NCBI RefSeq assembly: GCF_011009555.1
Contig: NZ_QXHD01000004.1
Coordinates: forward strand, 3,238,150-3,302,149
Source of the DNA: Adonisia turfae CCMR0081
GTDB taxonomy: Bacteria > Cyanobacteriota > Cyanobacteriia > Phormidesmidales > Phormidesmidaceae
DNA length: 64,000 nt
Reading direction: 5' to 3'
Both the position numbers and the translations under genes were made by a program. This document shows, one piece after another, positions 33,961-45,500 of the stretch; position 1 is the first letter of the stretch; the number at the start of each line of letters is the position of its first letter. The notes under the pieces were generated by a model. It made no database searches and had not been told where the DNA came from. It worked only from the letters and a program-made list of their open reading frames with translations.

Positions 33961-34245
33961 TTAGCGTTTGCCCATATGGATATAATCGTGACAAGATTCA
34001 TGGACGGCTAAACAGTTGTTTATCGCCCAATTATTCCGGTCACCATCAATGTGATGTAGATGTACTTTTTCACCATCGATGAATGCCAGATGACATTCTC
34101 CACATGTATGGGACACGACTTGGAAGGTTATGAGCAGAGAAAAATAACCTGTAAGGCCTCGCGATAGTCCTTCAGAAAGCCTTTTAACATAGACCCAATC
34201 CCAACCAACGGACAATGCATCGGTGCTTTTCCTGCGACGGTCCAC
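33961..34245 (-). pseudogene. HNH endonuclease domain fragment
   Basis: The 94-codon frame ends with a clear HNH motif: a CGEC pair, GEKVHLHHIDGDRNNW and LAVHESCHDYIHMGK. HNH domains of this 'HHIDG' type occur in homing endonucleases and in some cyanobacterial group II intron proteins. The upstream half of the frame is not recognisable, and it follows a truncated ISL3 transposase with only 3 bp between. It is most likely the tail of a decayed mobile element, possibly a group II intron. No intron domain V is visible downstream. Confidence 0.45.
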
Positions 34246-34248
34246 CTA

Positions 34249-34693
34249 TTATCTTAAATAGTCGAACGACCTAACCTTCCAAATCGTATGGCTTGGGTAG
34301 TCGCGATAACGCTTCAGAACACCAGCGACGGCCTCTTCACTGATATTCAGCTTTCTAGCTACGTCTGCAACCGTCGAGTTGATTAGCATCCGAACTAGCC
34401 ACTGTTCATAAGGCTTGGCGTTGGGACTCCGTAACTCATGCCAACTTAGTCGTTCGGTGGTAGTGGGCTTCCTCTCGCAGAGTGGGCAGCGGTAGCGCTT
34501 AGGGCAAAATTCAATAAAAACAGGCGTTTCAAACAAGGGGAGGTAACGTAGCTGGATGGCAGGTTCAAAGCCATGAGAGTGCCTGATCTGTCGGCCACAT
34601 TGATGACATTAGCCAAGTACCCTGGTCAGTCTTGGAAAGATCTAGGACACGAACGTCCGGTAGGTCAAGAGGGATACGAATAGAGTTATCCAT
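34249..34693 (-). pseudogene. ISL3-family transposase, frameshifted and truncated
   Basis: An ATG at 34693 with GGAGG upstream opens MDNSIRIPLDLPDVRVLDL. The frame breaks near 34600, where the second frame continues CHQCGRQIRHSHGFEPAIQL, then YRCPLCERKPTTTERLSW and an HTH (TVADVARKLNISEEAVAGVL). Cys pairs plus the HTH are the N-terminal zinc and DNA-binding parts of ISL3 transposases. After VLKRY the sequence departs from the family and stops, so the DDE domain is missing. Confidence 0.6.
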
Positions 34694-34995
34694 AGCTAGC
34701 CTCCATGGAATCGACCACCTCAATCATCCCACAGGTGTCATGCTCTCATCCGTAACGCTAGATATAGTAGTCGACCACGGCAGTTCCGGAAGAGCTTTTT
34801 TTAAGCCCATAACAAAACCTAAAAGCCATTGAAAACGTCTTCTAATCAAACCAGTTACGTTGCATGTTTCAGGATTTTGAAACCGATGATACAGAGATTA
34901 TTGCTGTTGCTCTGTTGCTCCCCTGAGGCGACTATTTAGCCAATATTCTTGTCTATCCGTTGGCCTTAGCAGAAACCTATCCACTAGTTTCCAAC
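34694..34995. other. Intergenic, no feature seen
   Basis: About 300 bp between the ISL3 remnant and the pentapeptide gene. I see no gene or clear hairpin. The outer end of the ISL3 remnant presumably lies here. Confidence 0.3.
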
Positions 34996-36342
34996 TTACT
35001 GACTGCATGTAAAAGTTGTCCCATCAGGCAAGATCGCTCCACAGAGGTTGGTGGCATCACTAAATTGAATGCCCCCTAACGATGCACCCTCAAGGTTGGC
35101 CCCCCGTAAGTCTGCGCCGCTAAAATTAGTGTCTGTCAACGTCGCATTTTCAAAATTAGCTTCCCGAAAATCTCCCTTACTCAGGTTAGCCTTTGTAAGA
35201 TCAGCACCACTCAAATTTGTTCTTATCAGCTTGGCCCCAATCAAAAGACTGTTGGTGAGAACCGCACCACTGAGATTGGCATCTCTCAAATCAGAGTCAC
35301 TCAGATTACTATGACTGAGATCCGAACCTGAAAAGTCAACGCCTCGTAAATTCTGACGACTCAGGTCAACGGACTGTAAACTGAGACCCCGCAAGGTCAC
35401 ACCCTCAATGGTGGCACCGTCGAGAGATGCTTCGGTCAGGGTGGCATTGGCGAGATTCGCACCGATCAGCTGTGCATCCTCAAAATTAGTGTCGGAGAGA
35501 TTCGCACCCCTGATATCAGCTGCAAACAAATTGGCTCCTTCTAAATCTCTCCCCTGCAGGTTAGTGTCTGTTAATATGGCAGCCGAAAGATTGGAACGAC
35601 GGAGGTCCGCTGTATCCAACTGAGCTGCATGCAAATAAGCAAGAGCCAGATCTGCATTCCGAAAATTGGTAGAGGTTAAAGTAGCCTCCCGCAGGTCAGC
35701 GGCACGGAGACTAGCATCCTCGAAATTTACATCTTGTAGGTTTGTTTGTCGCAAATCGGCAATGAACAAATCAGCCTCGGTGGAGACAGATCCCTCCAGA
35801 CTACTGTGGCGTAAATCAGCCCCCGCTAAGATAGCTTCGGTCAGATTAGCATTGGTTAAATCCGCATTGCGCAGATCAACACCATCTAAATTGGCCCCAC
35901 TCAGATCCACGCCCGTCAGGTCTTGACCATTGTAGCCATGGGTAACTAAGTCATACACCAACCGCCACTTAGCCGATAGCATGGTCTGGTCATCAATACG
36001 AAGATCTGCTAGCTGTGCTCCTTCCAGCCTGGCATTTTGTAGATTGGCTCCCCGCAAATCCGCATTACGGAGGTCTGCATTACGGAGGTCTGCATTATGT
36101 AAAAAAGCTCCCCGCAGATCCGCCGTGTTGAGATTGGCATTTTGCAGATTGGCCCGACTCAGGTTTGCCTGTTGTAGATAGGCATGGGCCAAATTGACTG
36201 CTTCTAGATTACATCGTCTACACTGTCGTAGTTCGCGCAGGGCCTCCAAATCGTTAGCGCTAAATGCCTTAGCTGGTGAAGGCATCAGTAGTAAAACAAC
36301 GATAGGCAAAACAAATGTGGGCTTGGAACAGGGTGTGATCAT
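34996..36342 (-). CDS. Secreted pentapeptide-repeat protein
   Basis: A 448-residue protein with a signal peptide (FVLPIVVLLLMPSPAKAFS). It has a short N-terminal segment with two Cys (RQCRRCNLEAVNL), then almost continuous A(D/N)LxX repeats in two blocks split at about 118-145 (DQTMLSAKWRLVYDLVTHGY). These fold as right-handed quadrilateral beta-helices. The C-terminus (ATNLCGAILPDGTTFTCSQ) is the usual cap with two Cys. Location should be periplasm or thylakoid lumen. It follows the DUF4280 gene of the injection-system operon by 57 bp on the same strand, so it may be co-transcribed, but similar genes occur alone. Function unknown. Confidence 0.8.
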   Translation of the reverse strand: MITPCSKPTFVLPIVVLLLMPSPAKAFSANDLEALRELRQCRRCNLEAVNLAHAYLQQANLSRANLQNANLNTADLRGAFLHNADLRNADLRNADLRGANLQNARLEGAQLADLRIDDQTMLSAKWRLVYDLVTHGYNGQDLTGVDLSGANLDGVDLRNADLTNANLTEAILAGADLRHSSLEGSVSTEADLFIADLRQTNLQDVNFEDASLRAADLREATLTSTNFRNADLALAYLHAAQLDTADLRRSNLSAAILTDTNLQGRDLEGANLFAADIRGANLSDTNFEDAQLIGANLANATLTEASLDGATIEGVTLRGLSLQSVDLSRQNLRGVDFSGSDLSHSNLSDSDLRDANLSGAVLTNSLLIGAKLIRTNLSGADLTKANLSKGDFREANFENATLTDTNFSGADLRGANLEGASLGGIQFSDATNLCGAILPDGTTFTCSQ

Positions 36343-36399
36343 TGGTTGAAAGGGGGCAACAGGAGAGAATAAACGATGTGGACAGGTTCCAAAAGTCTG

Positions 36400-36792
36400 T
36401 TAAGGAATCTGTACGGTAAACTGGCCAGGGTTGATAATCGAAATCACCCCACCCCAGGTACACATACATTTCGAACTATCATTCAGTGCCGGGAATGTGC
36501 CAATCAATACCGTTGGTGACCCCGGTGCCCACGGTGCCGGAATCACAGGAATACAGGGCATGGGCGTCAACACTCCTAAGGCGGCCGCAGTGGCAGTGGC
36601 TACCGTCGGGTTCGCCAACGACGTACACATTCCAAAGGGCATAACATTTGCAATCGGGACAAAGTCCATAATCGTTGCAGCGAAAGGCCCCGATGCAAAT
36701 GCAGGTGGTCCCTTGGGAATCACATTAAGCGTACTTGGAGCGACACCAAACGGACATTGGAGCATTGCCCCCGCCACAACTTGCATTCCCAT
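36400..36792 (-). CDS. DUF4280 PAAR-like spike-tip protein
   Basis: A 130-residue protein with the DUF4280 pattern: GMQVVAGAMLQCPFGVAPST at the start, several buried Cys, Pro- and Gly-rich turns (MPCIPVIPAPWAPGSPTVLI) and DSSKCMCTWGGVISI near the end. DUF4280 proteins are the PAAR-like conical tips that sit on the spike of contractile injection systems. It starts 8 bp after the spike gene at 36801-38810, matching a tip role. Cys and His residues may bind a metal, as in PAAR proteins. Confidence 0.85.
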   Translation of the reverse strand: MGMQVVAGAMLQCPFGVAPSTLNVIPKGPPAFASGPFAATIMDFVPIANVMPFGMCTSLANPTVATATAAALGVLTPMPCIPVIPAPWAPGSPTVLIGTFPALNDSSKCMCTWGGVISIINPGQFTVQIP

Positions 36793-36800
36793 AATTCACC

Positions 36801-38810
36801 TTAATTTAGCTTCAAGATACTGCCCGCCACCTTAGTCATACCGGTACTCTGCACATTGACACTCCCCTGACCTTTAACATCCACCATCGCTCCCTGTAGC
36901 TTGGCACTCGCATTGGCCTTCATATTCAGTTGCGTACCCGTAATATCGATTCCTGAACTACTGAGAACAATTTTATTGCTACCCACCTTCAGGGTAATTT
37001 TAGTTGCGCCCGTGAGGGTAATCTCACCACCATTAATATTGATCTTTTCACTGTTGCCACTGGTTCCCGATTTAGCATTGAGACTGCCAGTGGAGATAAT
37101 ATTCACATTCTTACCACTGTCATCCATGGTGATTTGATGACCACCTTTGGTTTTTAGATCGATTTTTTTGTTTTTATCATCCAACTTCAGCTGATGGCTA
37201 TCTTTCGTCTTGAGCTCAATGTACTTATCTGTATCATTAAAATGCAGCAAATGATTATCGACCGTGGTTAAGTAAACTCCTTTTTTACTATCCCCCTTAT
37301 CCTCTTCGACAAACTGTAATGTGTGTCCCAAACGGGTTTTGAATGTCCGTAACCGCACCTTGCCTCCGACAACAACATCCTCTGTCTTTTCTGGAGGGGC
37401 ATCTTTGCCATTCCAGATTCCGCCCAACACAAAAGGCCGATGAATATCGCCATGTTCAAAGGCTACCAATACCTCATCATTAATTTCCGGCAACCAATCC
37501 ACCCCCCGTGATGGTCCCACCCCTGCTGATACCACCCGCGCCCAGTTACTCATATGGTCCTCGGTTAACGTGGGTAGCTTAACGCGCACCCGTCCCCATC
37601 CCTTCGGATCATTATTGTCGGCAACAATGCCCACCATGTGGGTTTGCCCTGGCTGTAACGTATTTCTGGCTTCCAGGGTTTGGAGCAAATCACCACCCCG
37701 CAGCCCCCTAACCGCAAACTCTGTTGTATAGATCCGTTCATGGAAAAGTTGACGGGTTTCTGTGACATAATAGCTCCCGCTATACTTACCCATTCCGGTC
37801 AACTTAACCACTCGCCCCGGACGGATCAAGGGGTTACCTTCCGCCCGCGCATCGGCCTGGACAAACTCTCCCCCCAGTTCATCAAATAGGGCCTGGGCCA
37901 TGGTCTTGGCCTCTTTGGATTGAGAGATCGGTTGGTCCACCATAATTAGGGTGGGAGTGCTGGGCTGTCCATTAAAGCTACTGACGGTTGTACTACCCGC
38001 ACCGCTATCTGTTTCTGTTAAGACCTTTTGGGCGGAGCTAATACTTTCCGCAATCACTTCCTTACGACTATAGTCCCACCCTCGCACCTCCACACTTTTC
38101 ATTTGTTCCGCACTGCTGACGCGGACGCGAAAACTGTGGACGTTTTTCAACCACTCCAATTCTAGGGTGCTATCTTTTTTAGGTTTACGAAAATACAGTT
38201 TCCCATCCTGCACAAATAGTTCAAATCCATTGCGGGCCGCCCGCTCCCGCAAAAACTCCATATTGGTCTGGTTTTGTTGAAACACATAGCCACTGGCCCC
38301 ACCAATGTCACCATAACCATAGGGACCGCCCGTAGTATCTACAGTCCCGACTGAAATGCCCACTTCCGACGCAATAGATTTAACAATGTCAGAATCTGTT
38401 TTATTCTGGAATGAGCGATTGTGACGACCGCGATGTAACCGATGGGAGGTATCATAACCGCACACAATGATGGGCGCTTGGGCCTCACTGGTGAAATGGG
38501 TTTCAATCGCTGTAATTTCGCCCTTAATCACATTACCTTTGTTCTCATCATCAAAATCATCGGACTCTGTCGTACTAGAGGCAAACCCAATTTCTATGGA
38601 TTTGCCAATTTCAAAGAGTTTCTCATGTTTCCAGACTTCATAATTGGCAGCACCACCATAATAGTCATTCCGGATGACAAGGGTAAACATGCCTGGCAAA
38701 TGCAAGCTCTCCTCCACAACAATTTGGAGGATGTCGTCCATTAATTCAGATGACGCCGTTGATCCGTCAATTTTGAGCGTAGGTTGGGCGATAAAAGAGG
38801 ATGCGGGCAT
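36801..38810 (-). CDS. VgrG/Afp8-like baseplate spike protein
   Basis: A 669-residue protein. The N-terminal ~370 residues are gp27-like (phage late control D type). An OB-fold gp5-like domain follows (HMVGIVADNNDPKGWGRVRV ... VDWLPEINDEVLVAFEHGD, VLGGIWNG). The C-terminal beta-helix (about 480-669) has repeating Lys/Asp/Gly and Thr-rich strands. This is the central spike protein of contractile injection systems. The gene sits between the Afp7-like base protein and the DUF4280 tip, the usual eCIS order. A 75-bp repeat lies in the 205-bp gap upstream. Confidence 0.92.
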   Translation of the reverse strand: MPASSFIAQPTLKIDGSTASSELMDDILQIVVEESLHLPGMFTLVIRNDYYGGAANYEVWKHEKLFEIGKSIEIGFASSTTESDDFDDENKGNVIKGEITAIETHFTSEAQAPIIVCGYDTSHRLHRGRHNRSFQNKTDSDIVKSIASEVGISVGTVDTTGGPYGYGDIGGASGYVFQQNQTNMEFLRERAARNGFELFVQDGKLYFRKPKKDSTLELEWLKNVHSFRVRVSSAEQMKSVEVRGWDYSRKEVIAESISSAQKVLTETDSGAGSTTVSSFNGQPSTPTLIMVDQPISQSKEAKTMAQALFDELGGEFVQADARAEGNPLIRPGRVVKLTGMGKYSGSYYVTETRQLFHERIYTTEFAVRGLRGGDLLQTLEARNTLQPGQTHMVGIVADNNDPKGWGRVRVKLPTLTEDHMSNWARVVSAGVGPSRGVDWLPEINDEVLVAFEHGDIHRPFVLGGIWNGKDAPPEKTEDVVVGGKVRLRTFKTRLGHTLQFVEEDKGDSKKGVYLTTVDNHLLHFNDTDKYIELKTKDSHQLKLDDKNKKIDLKTKGGHQITMDDSGKNVNIISTGSLNAKSGTSGNSEKININGGEITLTGATKITLKVGSNKIVLSSSGIDITGTQLNMKANASAKLQGAMVDVKGQGSVNVQSTGMTKVAGSILKLN

Positions 38811-38902
38811 AATAGCGGCATTATCTCTACGGAGAATACTTCATTTTAAAGGTGGTCGTTATCAGCGGACACGTTGAGTGAGATAGATTCACATTAGTAT
38901 AA

Positions 38903-38972
38903 ATAAACCTTGTCCACGTCCAGGATTGTAGTTTTTCTGGTAAGAGTTCCAGGATTCAACTTGGGTGTGGTT
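38903..38972 (-). repeat. 75-bp dispersed inverted repeat, copy 3
   Basis: Read on the minus strand: AACCAC.CCCAAGTTGAATCC...CCTGGACGTGGACAAGGTTTAT, matching copies 1 and 2. It lies in the gap between the Afp7-like and spike genes and reads in the direction of the operon, so it would form a hairpin in the mRNA. Confidence 0.7.
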
Positions 38973-39015
38973 CAAAAATATACAGAACCTAATATTGCAG
39001 ATTCCCGTAGCTTCC

Positions 39016-39492
39016 TCATGTTGGTCGCCCCGGTGTTCCCGTATTACCAGTGCCACTAACTTCTCCGACCTCTTTGAGGGTAATATCCACGGTGGCGCGA
39101 ACAGGTGTCCCATCGGCTAAGAACATGGTGAGCTTATAGGATAACGACTCCACAAAACAGCGTAAATATTCTTGCTTGCCCCAGGTTAAGAGATAGATGG
39201 GAGGACGCTCCTGGCTATCCATAAATTCAACTGCCTGTCGAAAATTTTCGACATATTTATCGATCACATTTTCACCGGTTTCATAGGTATCAAAAACCAG
39301 ACCAGAGACGTTAAGACTATAGGGCTCAGGCGAACCAAAACTCACCTTGGGCAATCCCTCGTCAGTACGCGCCCCACCAGGGCTATTGAGGCGAAGACTG
39401 CGACTGAAGCTTAACTCCGTTGGGTTAAACATAAATTCAATATTGTTGCCACCCCCTTGGGCAATTAATTTGGCTTTTACAAATGTACTCAT
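39016..39492 (-). CDS. Afp7-like tube/baseplate-junction protein (CIS_tube domain)
   Basis: A 158-residue protein starting STFVKAKLIAQGGGNNIEF then MFNPTELSFSRSLRLNS, the standard opening of the Afp7/Pvc7 N-terminal domain. It also has LNVSGLVFDTYETGENVIDK, PIYLLTWGKQEYLRCFVESL and a closing TPVRATVDITLKEV. Longer homologues add a LysM domain at the C-terminus; here only a short Gly/Thr tail follows, so the protein is the short form. It joins the inner tube to the spike. The order (giant protein, this gene, spike, tip) is consistent with an eCIS operon. Confidence 0.85.
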   Translation of the reverse strand: MSTFVKAKLIAQGGGNNIEFMFNPTELSFSRSLRLNSPGGARTDEGLPKVSFGSPEPYSLNVSGLVFDTYETGENVIDKYVENFRQAVEFMDSQERPPIYLLTWGKQEYLRCFVESLSYKLTMFLADGTPVRATVDITLKEVGEVSGTGNTGTPGRPT

Positions 39493-39505
39493 CAGTTAAT
39501 AAAAC

Positions 39506-42500
39506 TCATCGCGGATATTTGGGCCCTCGGCGCTCTTGTTCCAGGCAAAGGCGTTGTCGTAAAACGCTATAGACTTCTTGAGCGAGTAACTCTAGATACT
39601 GACTATAGTTCCGAATATAATTATCTGTCTCCAGTTGACTAGTGTCTGATGAACTACGGATGGTGACCGTGGGTAGATCTTGGGCTGTTTGGATAATATT
39701 TGTAGGTGATGTTGATGCGGATGCAGCTGATGATAAATGTGTTGGTGATGAATCTAGTTTACGTTGAACAGAACCAGCCATTTTATTGGTAAGGTACTCA
39801 GATGCTATGGTGCGATCGCTAGACGCGGTTGATGCGATCGCCGAATCAGGGATCGGAGAGGCAACGTTATCCTTTGTGTTTGAAAGATGCGAGACTGCTT
39901 GAGGATTTAAGTCTTTGGCGGATATATCCGCGTTAGACGTAGGATGAAAATGGGTGACAAGATCTTCAATATTAGACCAGGCATTGGGCAGTGTGGATTC
40001 TGTGAGCTGTGCTGGGGTTTGATCATCTATTTGACGTTGAATGGTGTGATTGTTTACCTGGGCAGGTATTTGATCAACTGTCTGTCGTTGAATAGTGTGG
40101 CGATCTAGAGACTGGATAGACGATCCATCAGAAGTTTGAACTGGAGCTTGACCTGGAGTTTGAGTTGAACTTTGAGCTGAACTTTGGGGTGACGATTGGA
40201 TCAACGCTGGGGCATCAGGTAACGCAGGTGTTAACTGTGTTACTAAGTTTTTTAGACTCGACCACGCGCTGGGAATACTGCCATCAATGTTCTGAACATG
40301 ATTGTTCTGGTCATGATTGCTTTGGGATCGTTGAGTTTCACACTGGAACGTGGGGGCCTGCAATCGCGTCTCCAAAGACGGCAGAGAACGTAGCACACCA
40401 ATCGGCTTAAGCATATTGAGCGGCAGCGTTTGACCAGCATCCATACGAGTATCCCTATCCCTTACCCGTTGAATTGATATCTGATGAGCCTGAGATAAGT
40501 GAGTCACTGATTCTGATTTTGCCCTGGGTTGCACCACGAAGCGAAGAGGACGTAATACACCCAGCGGTTTGAGTACCGTCAATAATGGTGTGACCTGGGA
40601 GGTGTTAACAAGGATAGTCCCTGACTGGCTCTGGCTATTGGGTTTCCCAGGAGGGGTCGATGGAGTTGCTAATTGATGGGCTACCTTCTTAACAGTTTGT
40701 TCAGTTGAGGGTTTGGCTTGGAGAGTAGGGGGAGGCGACGGGGTAGAGATAGGGGAAGAAAGATTTGTTGTGGGTGCGATCGCAGCATCCTGTTTTGATT
40801 GAATAACCTCACCATTAACCTTGCTCTGCAGCGTTTTAGAAATTTGCGTTCTAGGATTAATATTCGTTTTCTGTAACTCAGAACTATCAGCTACAGAGTG
40901 CTGTATCACTGCCACTTGTGAGAGGTTATCTGATTGTTGTTCAGTCTTATCGATTTGGCTAGGGGAAATCGTATTAATCGTATGGCTGTTAGTGTTTGAA
41001 ACATAGGCGATTGGGTCGATCATCAGATCAAAAGCATTATCTACTACCGAACCAGACTTAAGTTGTATAGATTTAGCAGTTGAGGGAGTCAGTGGTTGAA
41101 TAGATTGTCCTGGTTCTGCAGGCAAGAAATTAGAAGCTGGCGTAGGAGATGAATTTCCCTCAGGAGCAGCTGATTGATGGCGTGAGTGAGGCGTACGTTG
41201 CAGAGAACGAGATGGTGCCACCTCATTGACTGGACTGCTGTGTGGATGGTGGAAGTTAGAAGGCTGGGTAGTAGCAGCAGCAACACGTTGAACGATGGCA
41301 GGGGACCCTGGCGGGAGCAACTGCTGGGCGTTAGAAAGTGTTTCAGAGACCTGCATTCCAGAAGGTTGTTTAGGCTCAGCGCATTTAGGAGATTCAGATG
41401 ATTTAGGTGTGTCTGATACTATACCGGACTGAATTTGAGGTTCGGTCACCTTGCACTGGTGTATTATCTCTTCGGTGGGTATCAATGGCTGTGTTACTGG
41501 ATGATCTATCTCTATGGATACCTGTTCAGGTATTTCAGAGCATTGAATTGGTTCCGTAGATGCATGGGCATCTGCCATTGATAAAGTAGTCGCCTGACCT
41601 GACTCTATCGTAGCAGAGGTTTTTGATCGCACCGTCTGTTTAAGATGATCCGCTATAGTCGGTGGATCTGACTCTTCTACTGGTAGCCTCAAAACCTCTT
41701 GGGATTTGCGCTGAATCGGCTCTGAAGAAGTGGGAGACAAAGTTGATGGCGGAACAATCTTCTGAGCTGACTCTGCCGAAGGATGAGGAATAGCTTGCAA
41801 AGTTTGTTCAACTGGAGCACTGGAAGATGAGTGCGATGGCTCAGTTGCTACGTGAACATTATCAAATGACAATTGCCGACCATCAGAACCGGGGACAAAC
41901 CGTGTTAGCTGAGTCAGAGATAGCTGAGCTTGCTCTAATGAAACTGCCTGTGTAGTCGAGCCTGATACTTCTTTAGATTTGGCAATATCTGCCTCAAGGT
42001 TGAGTAATGGTTGACGCTGAATTTGAAAACTGGGGATTTCAGAAGTTAATGTGTTCTCTTCAGCTAATTGAAGCGGTTCACCCCCTTCTAAAGGTTGCAC
42101 TTTTTGGGAAACAAGTGGTGATTGTGGCGAGGAGGAGTTAATCACGTTGTTATCTACCGAGGTATTATTCTGACGCTGAATCGGGTCAGGTCCAGCAATA
42201 GGACCAGATATCTGAACCTGAGGCTCAACCGTAGGTAAATTAACTAGGTTAACTGCTTGTTCCCGCTCGATTAATTGAGAAGCTGGGCTACCAGGAGACT
42301 GGGGGATGCCTTTTTGGCATTGAAGCATATCAGCCTGGTTAGTATCTGTCTCTGCTACAGGAGGAAGTATCTCAGATACTCCTGCTGATTCGGCAGAAGC
42401 AGAGTCTGCAGCGATGACTCGGTTAATAGCTGGATGATTAGCAGTGTCCGGATTACCAGAGATATCTTGTCTTGTCGGTAGACGAGATGCACTATCAGAA

Positions 42501-45500
42501 GGCTGGTTTATATTTGCCTGGTTAGATTGTTTGAGTTGAAGCACTGTTGGCTCATGGGTCCAACTATCAGCAGCCATATCCTCAGTTGATAGCAGGTTAG
42601 TAGGTTTCTGAGGGGTTGACGCTGACGAACGGATTGATGGGCTAGAGACGTTATTGTCTACTGAGGTGTTGTTTCGATACTGAATCAGGCCAGGTCCAAC
42701 AATAGGCTCAGATATCTGAGTCTGAGGCTCAACCGCAGGTAGATTAGCCAGGTTATCTGTTTGCTCCCAATTGATAGATAGAGCAGCTGGGCTACCAGAA
42801 GATGGGGAGATATCTTCCCGGCGTTGAAGAATATCAGACGGGGCTGCCTCTGTATCAGATACAGGAGGAGGTATCTCAGGCACTCCTGCTAACTTGGTAG
42901 AAACAGAGTTTGCCGTGACGGCTCGGTTAACGACTGGATTATTAGCAGTACCTGGATGACCAGAAATATCTTGTCCTGAAGGTAAATGGGAGGCATCATC
43001 AGAAGACTGGGAGATGGCTTCCTGACGTTGATGAAGAATATCAGACGGGTTAGAGCCCGTTTTTGATACAGGAGAAGGTATCTTAGACACTCTCGCAAAC
43101 TCGTTAGAAGCAGAGTCTACGGCGATAGCTCGATTAATGACTGAATTATTAGTCGTCACTGAGTGGTCAGAACTGTCTTGTCCTGTCGGCAGGTGAGATA
43201 CATCAGAAGAAGAAGAAGATGATGATGATGATGATGGGGAGATATCTTCCCGGCGTTGAAGAATATCAGACGGGACTGCCCCTGTCTCTGATACAGGAGG
43301 AAGTATCTCAGGCACTCCTGTTAACTCGGTAGAAACAGAGTTTGTCGTGACGGCTCGGTTAACGACTGGATTATTAGCAGTACCTGGATGACCAGAAATA
43401 TCTTGTCCTGGAGGTAAATGGGAGGCATTATCAGAAGGCTGGGAGATGGCTTCCTGACGTTGATGAAGAATATCAGACGGATTAGAGCCAGTCTCTGATG
43501 CAGGAGAGGCTATCTCTGATACTCCTGCAGACTCAGTAGTAGAAGCAGAATTTACAGCAATAGCTTGATAGACAACTGGATTATTAGCAGTAACTGGATG
43601 ACCGGAGATATCTTCTCCTGGAGGTATACGAGATGTACTATCAGAAGACTGATATAAATCTGCCTGGTTAGATGATTGTTTCGGTTGAAGTATAGGTGAC
43701 TCGTTAGCCCAACTGCCAACAGCCACATCTCTACTCGGCAATGGGTTAGTAGGAGCCTGACTGATTAATGCAGATGGATAAACGGATGAGTTAGCAGCGT
43801 TGTTGTCTACCGAGACATTACTTTGGCGCTGAATTGGGTCAGAGCCATTGATAGCCCCAGATGGATGCATCGTAGGCTTAACCATAGGCAAATTAACTGG
43901 GTTATTCTCTCGTTCGTGACTGGGAGATAAAGCAGCTTGGCTGGCAGGAGACGAGGAAATATTTTCCTGACGTTGAAGAATGTCAGAGGGGTCAGCTCCA
44001 GTCTCTGATACAGCAGAAGTTAACCCAGGCACTTCTGTTAACTCAGCAGAAACAGAGTCTGCAGCGACAGCTTGGTTAACAACTGGATGATTAGCAGTAG
44101 CTGAATGACCAAAAATATCTTCTCCTGTTTGTAGAGGAGATGCACTATCAGAAGGCTGGTTTATAGCTTTCTGATTAGATTGTTTTGGTTGAAGTACTGG
44201 TGGCTTATGGGTCCAACAACTATCAACAACACCCACTAACGGGTCATTAGGGGCCTGACTAGTTGATGCCGATGGATAAACGGATAAGTTAGAGGTGTTA
44301 TCTATCGAGGTCTTATTCTGATGCTGAATTGAGTCAGGGATATCAGTGGGACCTAATACTAGACCCGTAGGCTCAACCATAGTCAGATTAACTGGGTTAT
44401 CTATCCACTCCTGACCAAGAGATAAAGCAATTGGAATACCAGAAGGCTGGGAGGTGTCTTCCTGACGTTGGAGAATACCAGACCGATCAGATTCTGTCTC
44501 AGATGCAGCAGAGGGTATCTCAGGCAATCCTGCTACTGACTCTGTCTCTCTCAAGTCAGCGGCGATAGTTCGGTTAATAACTGGATTGTTGGCAGTGCCT
44601 GGATGACTATTCTGTCCTGTCGGTAGATGAGATGCGCTACTAAAAGATAAGTCTGAAGATGAAGCTTTATTCGTCGGGTTAAATTGTTTGGGTTGACCGA
44701 TGGGTGACTCATCAGTCCAACCATCAACATCCCTAGCCGCTAATGGGTTAGTAGGAGCCTGACTAGTTGATACTAATGGAGAGACAGATGAGTTAGGAAT
44801 GTTGTTATCTGTCGAGGCATGGCTTTGGCGCTGAATCAGCTCATGGGTATTGAAGGACTCAGACGGTTGTGTCGTATACTTAGACGAGTCTATACCCGCC
44901 TGGCCAAATTGTTTTGATTGAAGGAGGGGTAGCTCATTGTTGTTGTCTACCGATGTATTATCTTGACGCTGAATCGGGGCAGAGCTGTCAATGGGATCTA
45001 ATATCTGAGTCGTAGGCTCAATTGTAGGCAGATTAACTGGGTTATTCTCTTGTGCATGATCGGGAGATAAATTAGCTCGGCTGTCAGAAGACGGGGAGAT
45101 ATTTTCCTGACGGGAAGATGTGGATGCTGATTGTTGTGAACTTTGTAAGCTTTGCACTGCCTGGGCAATATTCACTGGTGGGACACCTACAGAAGGTAAT
45201 TCCGCAGGTGTTTGTCGTTGCACTGTTTCTGAAGGGATAAATGGAAGATTATCAGCAGATAACGCATTGTTGGAATAAGGAGAGCTGGGTGATGTAGGCG
45301 ATTGCTGTTGGGAATGTCCCATAAAGTAATTCTGTAGGTCAGTTCGAAATGATTTGGCCTGAACAGAAGATGATGTATCTGAATCCGATTTCTTCTCTGA
45401 TACAGTTGGATGAGATAGCTGTACCGGAGCGTTAACAGCAATGTTATCCGTTATTAGTTGAGGGGATGCCGATTCAGGCTGAACACCTACATCAGATATT

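Noticed and set aside
33961..34693. A group II intron inserted in the ISL3 transposase
   Set aside because: The HNH tail would fit, but no reverse transcriptase segment or domain V hairpin could be seen, so only the fragments are reported.
36431..36835. A 134-codon plus-strand frame
   Set aside because: Antisense shadow of the DUF4280 tip gene, which has family motifs and the right neighbours.
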